Shown here one piece after another: positions 7,942-17,008 of a stretch of DNA of 64,000 nucleotides. The DNA is taken from the NCBI RefSeq assembly GCF_029894335.1, contig NZ_JARXZC010000014.1:86555-150554 (forward strand), in the 5' to 3' direction. The notes under the pieces were generated by a model. That model had not been told where the DNA came from. It saw only the letters and a program-made list of their open reading frames with translations, and made no database searches. The translations under genes were made by a program, and so were the position numbers. Source of the DNA: Kitasatospora sp. MAP5-34 (GTDB taxonomy: Bacteria > Actinomycetota > Actinomycetes > Streptomycetales > Streptomycetaceae). The first letter of the stretch is position 1, and every line of letters starts with the position of its first letter.

Positions 7942-9585
7942 TCAGGCCCGGGCCGGCTCCGGCTCGTCCGCCCGGTCGTCGGTGGCGGCGGCGAGCTCCT
8001 GCCGGACCTCGGCGAGCGACGGGTTCGACCAGGCGCTCGCCACGCCCCAGCGGTAGAACGCCAGGGCGATCAGCGCGACCACCAGCAGGTCCCAGCCCTG
8101 CGGCAGGTAGCCCTGGCCGCCGTACGCCTTGCCACCCGCCCAGGAGACGCCGGCCATCACGAACAGGTATGCGACCATCCAGGCGCCGGCCAGCAGATGG
8201 GGCTTCAACTCGGCCCATGGCTTGCGCAGTTCGTACCAGGCCCAGATCGGCAGGCCGGCCGCCATCAGCAGGATGACCTTGCCGGTGAGCGGCCAGCGGG
8301 CCCAGTACAGCACCAGTGAGCCGAAGACCATGGCGATCGGGGCGATCACCGGCATCGCGCGCAGCTTCACCGGGCGGGGCAGGTCGGGGGCGAGGCGGCG
8401 CAGCGCCATCACGGCGACCGGGCCGGTGACGTACGAGATCACCGTGGCGACCGAGACGATCTCGGCGAGCGATCCCCAGCCACGGAAGACCGCGAGGAAG
8501 AGGAAGGCGATCAGCAGGTTGAGCAGGAGTGCGGGGCGCGGGACACCGGTCCTGGGGTCCACCCGGCCGAAGATGGACGGGAGGTGCCCGTTCTCCTGTA
8601 CGCCGTGGATCATGCGCGAGGTGGTGGCGGCGTAGATCATGCCGGTGCCGCTCGGCGAGATGAAGGCGTCCGAGTAGAGCAGCAGGGCAAGCCAGTTGAG
8701 GCCCCAGGCGATCGAGAGGTCGGCCAGCGGGGACTTGTAGTCGAGCCCGCCCCAGCCGTGCGCCAGGCCGTCCGCCGGGATGGCGCCGATGAAGGCGACC
8801 TGCAGCGCGATGTAGATCACCAGCGCGATCGCGATCGAGCCGATCACGGCCTTCGGCAGCGACTTGCCGGGGTTGCGGGCCTCACCGGCCAGGTTCAGCG
8901 GGGACTGGAAGCCGTTGTACGCCCAGACGATGCCGGAGGTGGCGACCGCCGTGAACACGGCGCTCCAGCCGTTCGGGGCGAAGCCGCCGTTGCCGGTCAG
9001 CCGGTGGCTGTCGAAGTGCGCCAGGAACAGGCTGCCGGCCGTCAGGGCGGGGACGACCAGCTTGAAGACGGTGATGGCGGTGTTGGTCTTGGCGAACAGC
9101 GTGATGGCGAACCAGTTCAGCACGAAGTAGAAGACCAGCAGCACGCTCGCCAACGCCACGCCGGTTACCGTGAGTTGCTTGCCGTCGTAGAGCTGGTGGG
9201 CCCAGCCGAAGTGCCAGGAACTCATGTACGTGACGGACGCGGTGGCCTCACCGGGGATCACCGAGACGATGGCGATCCAGTTGGCCCACGCCGCCAGGTA
9301 GCCGGCCAGCGAGCCGTGCGAGTACTGGCCGTACCGGACCATGCCGCCGGCCTTGGGGAACATCGAGCCCAGCTCGCTGTAGGTGAGGGCGATGGTCAGC
9401 GCCACCACGGCACCGATCACCCACGCGACGATCGCGGCGGGACCGGCCAGCCGGGCGGCGCGTTCGGCGCCGAACAGCCAGCCGGAGCCGATGATCGAGC
9501 CGAGGCCGACGGCCGTCAGGCTGATCGTGCCGAGCGAGCGGCGGAAGTGCTGATGGGACGCCGTCGTCGGCTCGGGCGCGCTCAA
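7942..9585 (-). CDS. APC-superfamily amino-acid permease
   Basis: A 547-residue membrane protein with about 12-14 hydrophobic helices. The APC signature in helix 1 is GLGSIIGSGWLFGAERAA, followed by the helix 6 segment GIVWAYNGFQSPLNLAGEARNPGKSLPKAV. This GEAxNP form resembles aspartate/glutamate-type proton symporters such as B. subtilis YveA, but the substrate cannot be fixed from sequence. The C-terminal tail (ATDDRADEPEPARA) is short and charged. It is a single-gene unit. An inverted repeat at 9650-9685 lies in its upstream leader. Confidence 0.85.
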   Translation of the reverse strand: MSAPEPTTASHQHFRRSLGTISLTAVGLGSIIGSGWLFGAERAARLAGPAAIVAWVIGAVVALTIALTYSELGSMFPKAGGMVRYGQYSHGSLAGYLAAWANWIAIVSVIPGEATASVTYMSSWHFGWAHQLYDGKQLTVTGVALASVLLVFYFVLNWFAITLFAKTNTAITVFKLVVPALTAGSLFLAHFDSHRLTGNGGFAPNGWSAVFTAVATSGIVWAYNGFQSPLNLAGEARNPGKSLPKAVIGSIAIALVIYIALQVAFIGAIPADGLAHGWGGLDYKSPLADLSIAWGLNWLALLLYSDAFISPSGTGMIYAATTSRMIHGVQENGHLPSIFGRVDPRTGVPRPALLLNLLIAFLFLAVFRGWGSLAEIVSVATVISYVTGPVAVMALRRLAPDLPRPVKLRAMPVIAPIAMVFGSLVLYWARWPLTGKVILLMAAGLPIWAWYELRKPWAELKPHLLAGAWMVAYLFVMAGVSWAGGKAYGGQGYLPQGWDLLVVALIALAFYRWGVASAWSNPSLAEVRQELAAATDDRADEPEPARA

Positions 9586-9649
9586 CGTATCTGTCCTCCG
9601 TCTTGTCCTCCCCGGCCGGTCGGGTGGCCCGGTCGGGTCCTGCCGTGGC

Positions 9650-9685
9650 CCGGCCCAGGGCGCGCGGCGGCGCGTCCTGGGCCGG
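9650..9685 (-). promoter_or_regulatory. Hairpin in the leader of the APC permease
   Basis: A 10-base inverted repeat, CCGGCCCAGG (9650-9659) and CCTGGGCCGG (9676-9685), whose loop holds a second GCGC stem. It lies 65 bases upstream of the permease start. It could be an attenuator in the leader transcript or the end of an upstream transcription unit; no gene points into it from the right. The stretch 9586-10138 otherwise holds only this hairpin and the promoter candidate near 9958-9988. Confidence 0.4.
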
Positions 9686-9957
9686 ACAACTCGAGCAGGT
9701 TAGGTGACGAAAGGGGGTCGAATGCTCATAGAAAGCTCAAATCGTCCGATTGTTGCCTTCTCGTGTCCGTTGAGCGAGTCGCGTCGTGGTGGCCCGGGCA
9801 CGTGGCGCTGTGCTCCGGCGGTGGTGGCCTGGCCGTCGCGGCGCGGGCGGCGGTCCCCGTCGGGGCCGCCGCAGAGCGTGCGTCGGGCCACGCCAACTGA
9901 TCGCGATCCGGCGGTCGTTAACGTGGTGAGGCGGTGCGGTGGTGTATGCCAATGGTC

Positions 9958-9988
9958 TTGACATGTACGCGCAACTTGGGCTTAACCT
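9958..9988 (+). promoter_or_regulatory. Candidate promoter of the lipid PKS operon
   Basis: TTGACA at 9958-9963 matches the -35 consensus exactly. TAACCT at 9983-9988 is the best -10 (TAnnnT) with a 19-base spacer. It lies about 150 bases before the PKS1 start. The spacer is longer than the optimal 17, so an activator may be needed. The leader of about 140 bases shows no further clear element. Confidence 0.45.
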
Positions 9989-10138
9989 GGCAGGCACTAC
10001 CCGTCGGTAGCGTCAATCTACAACCGGACAGCGGAATCGCGCGAGGGTGCCTCAGTACGCAGGGGGTGCGTCGCGACGCGCTGCACCGAGAGTCGCTCGT
10101 GCCCCTGTCGCGCCGTCAGACTCACACCCGGAGAGCCC

Positions 10139-13100
10139 ATGAGGCCCACGCCACCGCTGCTGACCGACCTCGTCGTCGGGATAACACCCTTCTGCCAACC
10201 GGACGCCGGGCTCGCCGAGGCCGTGTGCCGCGCGGGCGCGTTGGGGGTGCTGGATCTCGGTGTGGGCGATCGACGCTCGCGCGAGGAACTCGCCACACTG
10301 CACGAGCGGTTCGCCGGCCGGTTCGGCGTCCGAGTCGGCCCGGGCTGCCGGCTCTCCCCCGGGGAGCTGCGCTCTCCCGGCGGTGCGAGGCCGGACACCC
10401 TCGTGCTGGCCGTGGACATCCCCGGCTGGGAACTCGCCGAACTGGCCGGTGAGTACCGTCTGCTGGCCGAGGTCACCGATCTGGGGCAGGCAGTGGCCGC
10501 AGCCCGTGCCGGAGCCCACGGGCTGATCGCGCGTGGCAGCGAGAGCGGCGGGCGGGTCGGCGAGTTGAGCACCTTCGTCCTGCTGCAGCAGTTGCTGAAC
10601 GCGCCGGAGATCGAGCTGCCGGTGTGGGCCTGCGGTGGGGTCGGCCTGTACACGGCGGCGGCGGCGGTCGCCGGCGGGGCGGCCGGAGTGGTGTTGGACA
10701 GCCAACTCGCGCTGCTGGCCGAGTCGGCGGTGCCGCAGGAGATCGCGGCGGCCGTACGCGGTATGGACGGATCCGAGACGACCGTCGTCGACTCGCAGCG
10801 GGTGCTGCTGCGTAAGGTGCCCGGTGAATCACTGATTGACCATCAGTTGATGATCGGTCAGGACGGCGCACTCGCGGCCAGATTCGCCGAGCGCTGGAGA
10901 ACGGTCGGCGGGGTGGTACGGGCCGTCCGGGAGGCAGTGCTGGACGGGCTGCGGGCGATGGCCGTACCGGGTGCGGCGACGGCGCTGCTCGGGTCGGGGG
11001 CGCCGTTGAGCGAGGCGCTGGGTACCGAACTGCCCGTGGCGCAGGGCCCGATGACCAGGGTGAGCGACCAGCCGGGTTTCGCGGCGGCGGTGGCCGCCGC
11101 AGGCGCGCTGCCGTTCGTGGCGCTGGCGCTGGCCGACCCGGAGCAGACTCGGGAGCTGCTCGCGCAGAGCGCCGCCGCCATCGGCGGACGCCCTTGGGGC
11201 GTAGGGGTGTTGGGATTCGCTCCGGAGGAGGTGCGGAGCGCCCAGCTGGCGGAGGTGTTGGGGGCCCGCCCCACCCATGCGGTGATCGCGGGCGGTCGTC
11301 CGTCCCAGGCCAGGGTGCTGGAGGAGGCGGGCATCCGGACCTTCCTGCACGTGCCTTCCCCGGGCCTGCTGAAGCAGTTCCTGGACGACGGGGCCCGCAG
11401 GTTCGTCTTCGAGGGCTCGGAGTGCGGCGGCCATGTCGGGCCCCGGCACAGCTTCCCGCTCTGGGAGGTGCAGTTGGCCGTGCTGGCGGACTTCCTGGCC
11501 GAAGCCCGGGACCGGCCGCAGGTCGAGGTGCTGTTCGCGGGCGGCGTGCACGACGAACGGTCGGCGGCGATGGTGGCGGCGCTGGCCGCACCGCTGGCGG
11601 GCCGGGGGGTGGCGGCCGGGCTGCTGATGGGCACGGCGTACCTGTTCACCGAAGAGGCGGTCGAACACGGCGCGGTACAGGCGCAGTTCCAGCGGCAGGT
11701 GCTGGCGGCAAGCGGGACGGAGCTGCTGCAGACGGCGCCCGGGCACGCCACCCGGTGTGTCGCGAGCCCCTTCACGGCGGAGTTCGAGCGGACCCGGGAA
11801 CGGCTGCGGGCGGACGGCGTGCCGGACCGGGAGGTCTGGGAGCAGCTGGAGCGACTGAACGTCGGCCGGCTGCGGATCGCCAGCAAGGGCGTCGACCGGG
11901 TGGCGGGGGAACTCGCCGGGGTGGACGAGCAGGAGCAGCTGGAGCGGGGCATGTTCATGGCCGGGCAGGTCGCCGTCCTGCGCTCGGCCACCACGACGCT
12001 GGCCGAGCTGCACGCGGCGGTCAGCACCGGCGCGGCCGCGCTGCTGGCCGCCAGGGCCGCCGAGCTGACGGCGCGACTGGCGCCGGACGTCGAGGCGGAG
12101 CCCGTACCCGCGCCACTGGAGATCGCGGTGATCGGCATGGCGGGGATGTTCCCGCAGGCCCCCGACCTGCCCGCGTTCTGGGCGAACGTGGTGGGCGGCG
12201 TGGACGCGGTGACGGAGGTGCCGCCCGAGCGCTGGGACCCGGCGCTCTACCACTCGGCCGACGGCGGGCCGGGCACCACACCGTCCAAGTGGGGCGGCTT
12301 CCTGCCGCAGATCCCGTTCGACCCGCTGAGCTACGGCATCCCGCCCGCCGCGCTCGGCAGCATCGAGCCGGTGCAGCTGCTGGCGCTGGAGGCGGCGCGT
12401 CGCGCGCTGGTGGACGCCGGGTACGACGGCGGCGCCGCCGGGGACGGTGGCCGGGCGTTCGACCGCTCGCGTACCAGTGTGGTGTTCGGTGCGGAGGCGG
12501 GCAGCGACCTGTCGAACGCGGGCGTGCTGGGGGCGGTGCTGCCGGCCTACCTGGGCAAGGTGCCGGAGGCGATCGCCGAGCAGCTGCCCAAGATCACCGA
12601 GGACTCCTTCCCCGGCATGCTCTCCAACGTCATCTCGGGGCGGATCGCCAACCGGCTGGACCTGGGTGGCGCCAACTTCACGGTGGACGCGGCCTGCGCG
12701 TCCTCGCTCGCCGCGCTGGACGTGGCCTGCAAGGAACTTGCCGCCGGTACCAGTGACTTGGCGCTCTGCGGCGGCGCCGACCTGCACAACGGGATCAACG
12801 ACTTCCTGCTCTTCGCCTCGGTGCACGCGCTCTCGCCGACCGGCCGGTCCCGCCCGTTCGACGCGTCGGCGGACGGCATCGCGCTCGGCGAGGGCGTGGG
12901 CTGCCTGGTGCTGAAACGGCTGGCGGACGCCGAACGGGATGGCGACCGGGTGTACGCCGTCGTCCAGGGGGTCGGCAGCGCGAGCGACGGCCGGTCGCTG
13001 GGCCTGACGGCACCCCGGCCCGAGGGGCAGCGGCTGGCGCTGGAGCGGGCGTACCGCAGCGCCGGGATCGGACCGGCCGAGGTCGGGCTGGTCGAGGCGC

Positions 13101-16100
13101 ACGGCACCGGGACGGTGGTCGGCGACCGTACCGAACTGGCCGTGCTGAGCGAGGTGTTCGCGGAGGCCGGTGCCACGCCCGGGAGTTGCGCGCTGGGTTC
13201 GGTGAAGTCGCAGATCGGGCACACCAAGTGCGCGGCGGGGCTGGCGGGTCTGATCAAGGCGTCGCTGGCACTGCACACCGGCATCAAGCCGCCCACCCTG
13301 CACCTGGAGCAGCCGAACCCGGCCTGGCAGCCCGCCACCAGCCCGTTCGCCTTCCACGCCGAGGCCCGACCGTGGGCCGCTCCGTCGGCCGAACGAGTCG
13401 CGGGTGTCAGCGCGTTCGGCTTCGGCGGCACCAACTTCCACGCGGTCCTGCGGGGTTACGACGGGCCGCAGCCGGCGCACGGCCTGCAGGAGTGGCCGGC
13501 CGAGCTGTTCACCTTCCGGGGGGCCGACCGGGAGCGGGCGCTGCGCGGCGTGGCGGAGCTGCTGCGGCTGGCGGAGGCGGACGGTTCGCCCTGGCGGCTG
13601 CGTGACCTGGCGCTGGCCGCCTCGCGGCGCGCCGAGCAGGGCCACGGCCCGGTACAGGTCGCGGTGGTGGCCTCCGACCCGGCCGAGCTGATCCGGCTGC
13701 TGCACCGGGCCACGGCGGGGGAGCACAGCCCGGCGGACGGGCTGCACCTGGCCGACGGCGAGGCCGTCGGCGGCGCGGTCGCGTTCCTCTTCCCCGGGCA
13801 GGGCAGCCAGCGGCCGGGGATGTTCGCGGAACTCCTCGCGGCGTTCCCCGGCGTGCGGCGCCACCTGCGGCTGGGTGGGTCGGACGCCGACGCGCTGTAC
13901 CCGCCGCTGGCCTTCACCCCCGAGACCCGGGAGGCGCAGCGCGCGGCCGTGACGGACACCAGGGTGGCGCAGCCCGTCCTGGGCATGGTCGGCCTCGCGG
14001 CGTACGAGCTGCTGGGCCTGGCCGGGGTACGTCCACAGCTCGCGGGCGGCCACAGCTACGGCGAGCTGGTCGCGCTCTGTGCGGCCGGGGCGCTGGCCGC
14101 CGAGGACCTGCCGGCGCTCGGCGCCGAGCGGGCACGGGCCATCCTGGACGCGGTCGGCGAGGGGGAGGACCCCGGTGCGATGGCGGCCGTGACGGCCGGT
14201 GCCGAGGACGTCGAACGGGTGCTGGCCGCAGCCGGGTTGGTCGGACGCGTGGTGGCGGCGAACCACAACTCGCCCCGGCAGACGGTGGTGTCCGGCCCGA
14301 CGCCGGAGGTGGCGACCGCGACCGGGCTGCTGCGCGAGGCCGGGTACGGGGTGACGCGGCTGCCGGTCGCGTGCGCCTTCCACAGCCCGCTGGTGGCGGG
14401 CGCGGGCGAGCGCTTCGCCGAGGCGCTGGCCGCCCGTCCGGTACGGGCACCGGAGTTCCCGGTCTTCTCGAACCGGACGGCGGCCGCCTACCCGGCCGAC
14501 CCGGCGGCGGTACGGGCCGGGTTGGAGGCACAGATCGGCGCGCCGGTGCGGTTCGTCGAGCAGATCGAGGCGATGTACGAGGCGGGCGCCCGGGTGTTCG
14601 TCGAGGCCGGTCCTGGGTCGGTGCTGACCCGGCTGGTGACGGCGGTACTCGGCGACCGTCCGCACCGGGCGGTGCCCGTCGAGGGGCGTCGGCGCGGCCT
14701 GCCCGGCTTCCTCGACGCGCTGGCCGCACTGGCCGTCGCGGGCGTCCCGGTCCGGACCGACCGGCTGTTCCGGGGCCGCGACGCGGTGGACGCGGGCCGG
14801 GCGCGGGCACCGCGCAGGCCCGGCTGGACGGTGGACGGGCAGCTGGTACGCACCGCCGCCGGAGAACTGCTGCCCGGTGCACTGGCACCGGCCCGACCCG
14901 TACCGGAGGCTCTGATGACGACGCAGGTACCGCATTCGGACGGTGGGAACTCGGACGCCCTGGTCTCGGAGTTCCTGCGGAGCAGCCGTGAACTGATCGC
15001 GGCTCAACGGGACGTGCTGATGACGTACCTCGGTGCGACGGGCGCCGCGCCCGCGCCTGCGCCCGTGCGTGCGCTGGTGGCTTCGGTGCCTTTGGCGCCG
15101 GAGCCGCTCGCGGTGGTTCCGGTGGAGCCGGTGGTGGTCACCGCCACTGCACCGTCCGCCGCGCCTTCGTTCGGCGCGGACGACGTGCTGCGTGTGGTGG
15201 TCGAGGTGATCAGCGAACGCACGGGCTACCCCGCCGACATGATCGAACCCGACCTGGATCTCGAAGCCGACCTCAGCATCGACTCCATCAAGCGCACCGA
15301 GATCATCGGCCAACTCGCCCGCCGCCTCGCCGACGGGCCCGACCTGGGCACCCTCGCCGACGAGGAGGTGGAGGAACTCTCCCGCGCCCGCACGGCCGCC
15401 GCCATCACCGCCTGGCTCACCACCCGCCTCGAACCCGCCCAACTGCCCGAAGCGGCACCGGTGGTCGCACCGGCAGTCGTGGTGCCCGAGTCGGGAGTGG
15501 CAGTGCCCCCGGCGGTCGAAGGCCACGAGCCCGTCCGGGGCCACGAGCCCGTACGCCTGGAGTTCGAGCCGGTGGCGCTCGCGGCGCTGCCCGCCCGCAC
15601 GCCGGAGGCGCTGGCGGGCAAGCGCTTCGCCGTCCTGGGCGAGGACGGCCACGGAGTCGCCCAGGCGCTCGCCGCCCGCTTCGCCTCGGCCGGTGCGCAG
15701 CTGCTGGCCGTGGGTGCGACGCACGAACTGTCGTCGCTCGACGGCCCGTTGGATGGCGTGCTGCTGCTGGACCCGCTCGCCGAGCACGGCGCGCCGGTGC
15801 TGCCGGGGTGCGTGCCGGCGCTGCAGGCGGCGCTGGCCCGCGCGCCCAGATGGCTGCTCGCCGCCCGGCCGGCACTGCCGTCCGCCGATGGTAGGGCCGA
15901 CGGGCTGCGCGGGTTGTTCCGTACGCTCGCCCGCGAGTACCCGGACACCACGGTACGGCTGCTCGAGGTGGATGCGGCCGACCCGGCGCAGGCCGCCGAG
16001 GCGCTGCTCGGCGAACTGACGGCCGAGGACCGCGAGCCGGTGGTGCTGCGCGGGCCGTCCGGACGCCGGGGCCTCGCGCTCGCGGAGCGTGGTCTCGGGC

Positions 16101-17008
16101 TGCTCGGCAGCACCGGGGCGGGCCCGGCCGGTGACGGGGTGGCCGAGGCCGCCGCGCTGGGACTGGACCGGGAGGCCGTGGTGCTGCTGGTCGGCGGGGC
16201 GCGCGGGATCACCGCGCGGTTCGCGGCGACGCTCGCCTCGGCCGGCCGGTGCCGGCTGGAGCTGCTGGGCCGCACCACGCCGCCCGAGGGCCCTGAGGAC
16301 CCGGTGACGGCCGCCGCCCGGGACCGGTCCGCGCTGCGGGCCGTGCTCGCCCGGCAGGGTGTGCGGCTGCCCGAGATCGACTTCGCCGCCTCCCGGCTGC
16401 TGGCCGGACGCGAAGTCGCCGCGACCCTCGACGAGTTGTCGGCGCTCGGCTCGCAGGCACGCTACCGGGCCGTGGACGCGGCCGATCCGGCGGCGCTGCG
16501 GCAGGTGGTCAAGGAGGTGTACGCCGAGTACGGCCGGCTGGACGGTGTCGTCTACGCGGCGGGCGTGATCGAGGACAAGGTGCTCGCCGAGAAGGACCCG
16601 GAGTCCTTCCGGCGGGTCTTCGCCACCAAGGCCGACGGCGCCCGCGCACTGCTGGACGCGCTGGCCGAGCTGCCGGCCGGGCCGCAGTTCACGGTGCTCT
16701 TCGGCAGCATCGCCGCTGCGCTGGGCAACCGTGGCCAGGCCGACTACGCGGCGGCCAACGACGCGCTGGAGGAGCTGGGCGCCCGCTGGGCGACCCGCAC
16801 CGGACGCCGGGCGCTGACCGTGCACTGGGGTCCGTGGGCCCCCTCCGGCGCGCATGGCGGCATGGTCTCCGAGGAGTTGGCCCGGGACTACGTCCGGCGG
16901 GGCGTCCGGCTGATCGACCCGGATGCGGGCACGCTCGCGCTGCTGCGCGAACTCGCCTGGGGCGAGCGGTCGGTGCGGTCCGTGGTCTACACCGCCTCGG
17001 GCTGGTGA
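10139..17008 (+). CDS. PUFA-synthase-like type I PKS 1: NPD-NPD-KS-AT-ACP-KR
   Basis: A 2289-residue iterative-type polyketide/fatty-acid synthase subunit. Residues about 1-230 and 270-600 are two TIM-barrel domains of the nitronate-monooxygenase/PfaD enoyl-reductase type; the second has PVAQGPMTRVSD and FEGSECGGHVGPR. The KS (about 655-1105) has Cys853 in VDAACASS, EAHGTGTVVGD and SQIGHTKCAAG. The AT (about 1215-1535) has Ser1306 in GHSYGE and His1415 in CAFHSP, which fits malonyl-CoA. The ACP has Ser1716 in DLSIDSIKRTEI, a form typical of PfaA and enediyne PKS carriers. The KR (about 2010-2289) has GGARGI and Tyr2203. Members of this secondary-lipid synthase group extend one chain repeatedly. 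Fused N-terminal ER domains are unusual, since PfaD is normally separate. The stop overlaps PKS2 by GTGA. GGAGAG precedes the ATG. Confidence 0.9.
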   Translation: MRPTPPLLTDLVVGITPFCQPDAGLAEAVCRAGALGVLDLGVGDRRSREELATLHERFAGRFGVRVGPGCRLSPGELRSPGGARPDTLVLAVDIPGWELAELAGEYRLLAEVTDLGQAVAAARAGAHGLIARGSESGGRVGELSTFVLLQQLLNAPEIELPVWACGGVGLYTAAAAVAGGAAGVVLDSQLALLAESAVPQEIAAAVRGMDGSETTVVDSQRVLLRKVPGESLIDHQLMIGQDGALAARFAERWRTVGGVVRAVREAVLDGLRAMAVPGAATALLGSGAPLSEALGTELPVAQGPMTRVSDQPGFAAAVAAAGALPFVALALADPEQTRELLAQSAAAIGGRPWGVGVLGFAPEEVRSAQLAEVLGARPTHAVIAGGRPSQARVLEEAGIRTFLHVPSPGLLKQFLDDGARRFVFEGSECGGHVGPRHSFPLWEVQLAVLADFLAEARDRPQVEVLFAGGVHDERSAAMVAALAAPLAGRGVAAGLLMGTAYLFTEEAVEHGAVQAQFQRQVLAASGTELLQTAPGHATRCVASPFTAEFERTRERLRADGVPDREVWEQLERLNVGRLRIASKGVDRVAGELAGVDEQEQLERGMFMAGQVAVLRSATTTLAELHAAVSTGAAALLAARAAELTARLAPDVEAEPVPAPLEIAVIGMAGMFPQAPDLPAFWANVVGGVDAVTEVPPERWDPALYHSADGGPGTTPSKWGGFLPQIPFDPLSYGIPPAALGSIEPVQLLALEAARRALVDAGYDGGAAGDGGRAFDRSRTSVVFGAEAGSDLSNAGVLGAVLPAYLGKVPEAIAEQLPKITEDSFPGMLSNVISGRIANRLDLGGANFTVDAACASSLAALDVACKELAAGTSDLALCGGADLHNGINDFLLFASVHALSPTGRSRPFDASADGIALGEGVGCLVLKRLADAERDGDRVYAVVQGVGSASDGRSLGLTAPRPEGQRLALERAYRSAGIGPAEVGLVEAHGTGTVVGDRTELAVLSEVFAEAGATPGSCALGSVKSQIGHTKCAAGLAGLIKASLALHTGIKPPTLHLEQPNPAWQPATSPFAFHAEARPWAAPSAERVAGVSAFGFGGTNFHAVLRGYDGPQPAHGLQEWPAELFTFRGADRERALRGVAELLRLAEADGSPWRLRDLALAASRRAEQGHGPVQVAVVASDPAELIRLLHRATAGEHSPADGLHLADGEAVGGAVAFLFPGQGSQRPGMFAELLAAFPGVRRHLRLGGSDADALYPPLAFTPETREAQRAAVTDTRVAQPVLGMVGLAAYELLGLAGVRPQLAGGHSYGELVALCAAGALAAEDLPALGAERARAILDAVGEGEDPGAMAAVTAGAEDVERVLAAAGLVGRVVAANHNSPRQTVVSGPTPEVATATGLLREAGYGVTRLPVACAFHSPLVAGAGERFAEALAARPVRAPEFPVFSNRTAAAYPADPAAVRAGLEAQIGAPVRFVEQIEAMYEAGARVFVEAGPGSVLTRLVTAVLGDRPHRAVPVEGRRRGLPGFLDALAALAVAGVPVRTDRLFRGRDAVDAGRARAPRRPGWTVDGQLVRTAAGELLPGALAPARPVPEALMTTQVPHSDGGNSDALVSEFLRSSRELIAAQRDVLMTYLGATGAAPAPAPVRALVASVPLAPEPLAVVPVEPVVVTATAPSAAPSFGADDVLRVVVEVISERTGYPADMIEPDLDLEADLSIDSIKRTEIIGQLARRLADGPDLGTLADEEVEELSRARTAAAITAWLTTRLEPAQLPEAAPVVAPAVVVPESGVAVPPAVEGHEPVRGHEPVRLEFEPVALAALPARTPEALAGKRFAVLGEDGHGVAQALAARFASAGAQLLAVGATHELSSLDGPLDGVLLLDPLAEHGAPVLPGCVPALQAALARAPRWLLAARPALPSADGRADGLRGLFRTLAREYPDTTVRLLEVDAADPAQAAEALLGELTAEDREPVVLRGPSGRRGLALAERGLGLLGSTGAGPAGDGVAEAAALGLDREAVVLLVGGARGITARFAATLASAGRCRLELLGRTTPPEGPEDPVTAAARDRSALRAVLARQGVRLPEIDFAASRLLAGREVAATLDELSALGSQARYRAVDAADPAALRQVVKEVYAEYGRLDGVVYAAGVIEDKVLAEKDPESFRRVFATKADGARALLDALAELPAGPQFTVLFGSIAAALGNRGQADYAAANDALEELGARWATRTGRRALTVHWGPWAPSGAHGGMVSEELARDYVRRGVRLIDPDAGTLALLRELAWGERSVRSVVYTASGW

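Noticed and set aside
10829..16855. A 2008-codon open frame on the minus strand opposite PKS1
   Set aside because: Its sequence is rich in His/Arg/Gln with no domain and mirrors the codon pattern of the PKS gene; it is a high-GC shadow frame.
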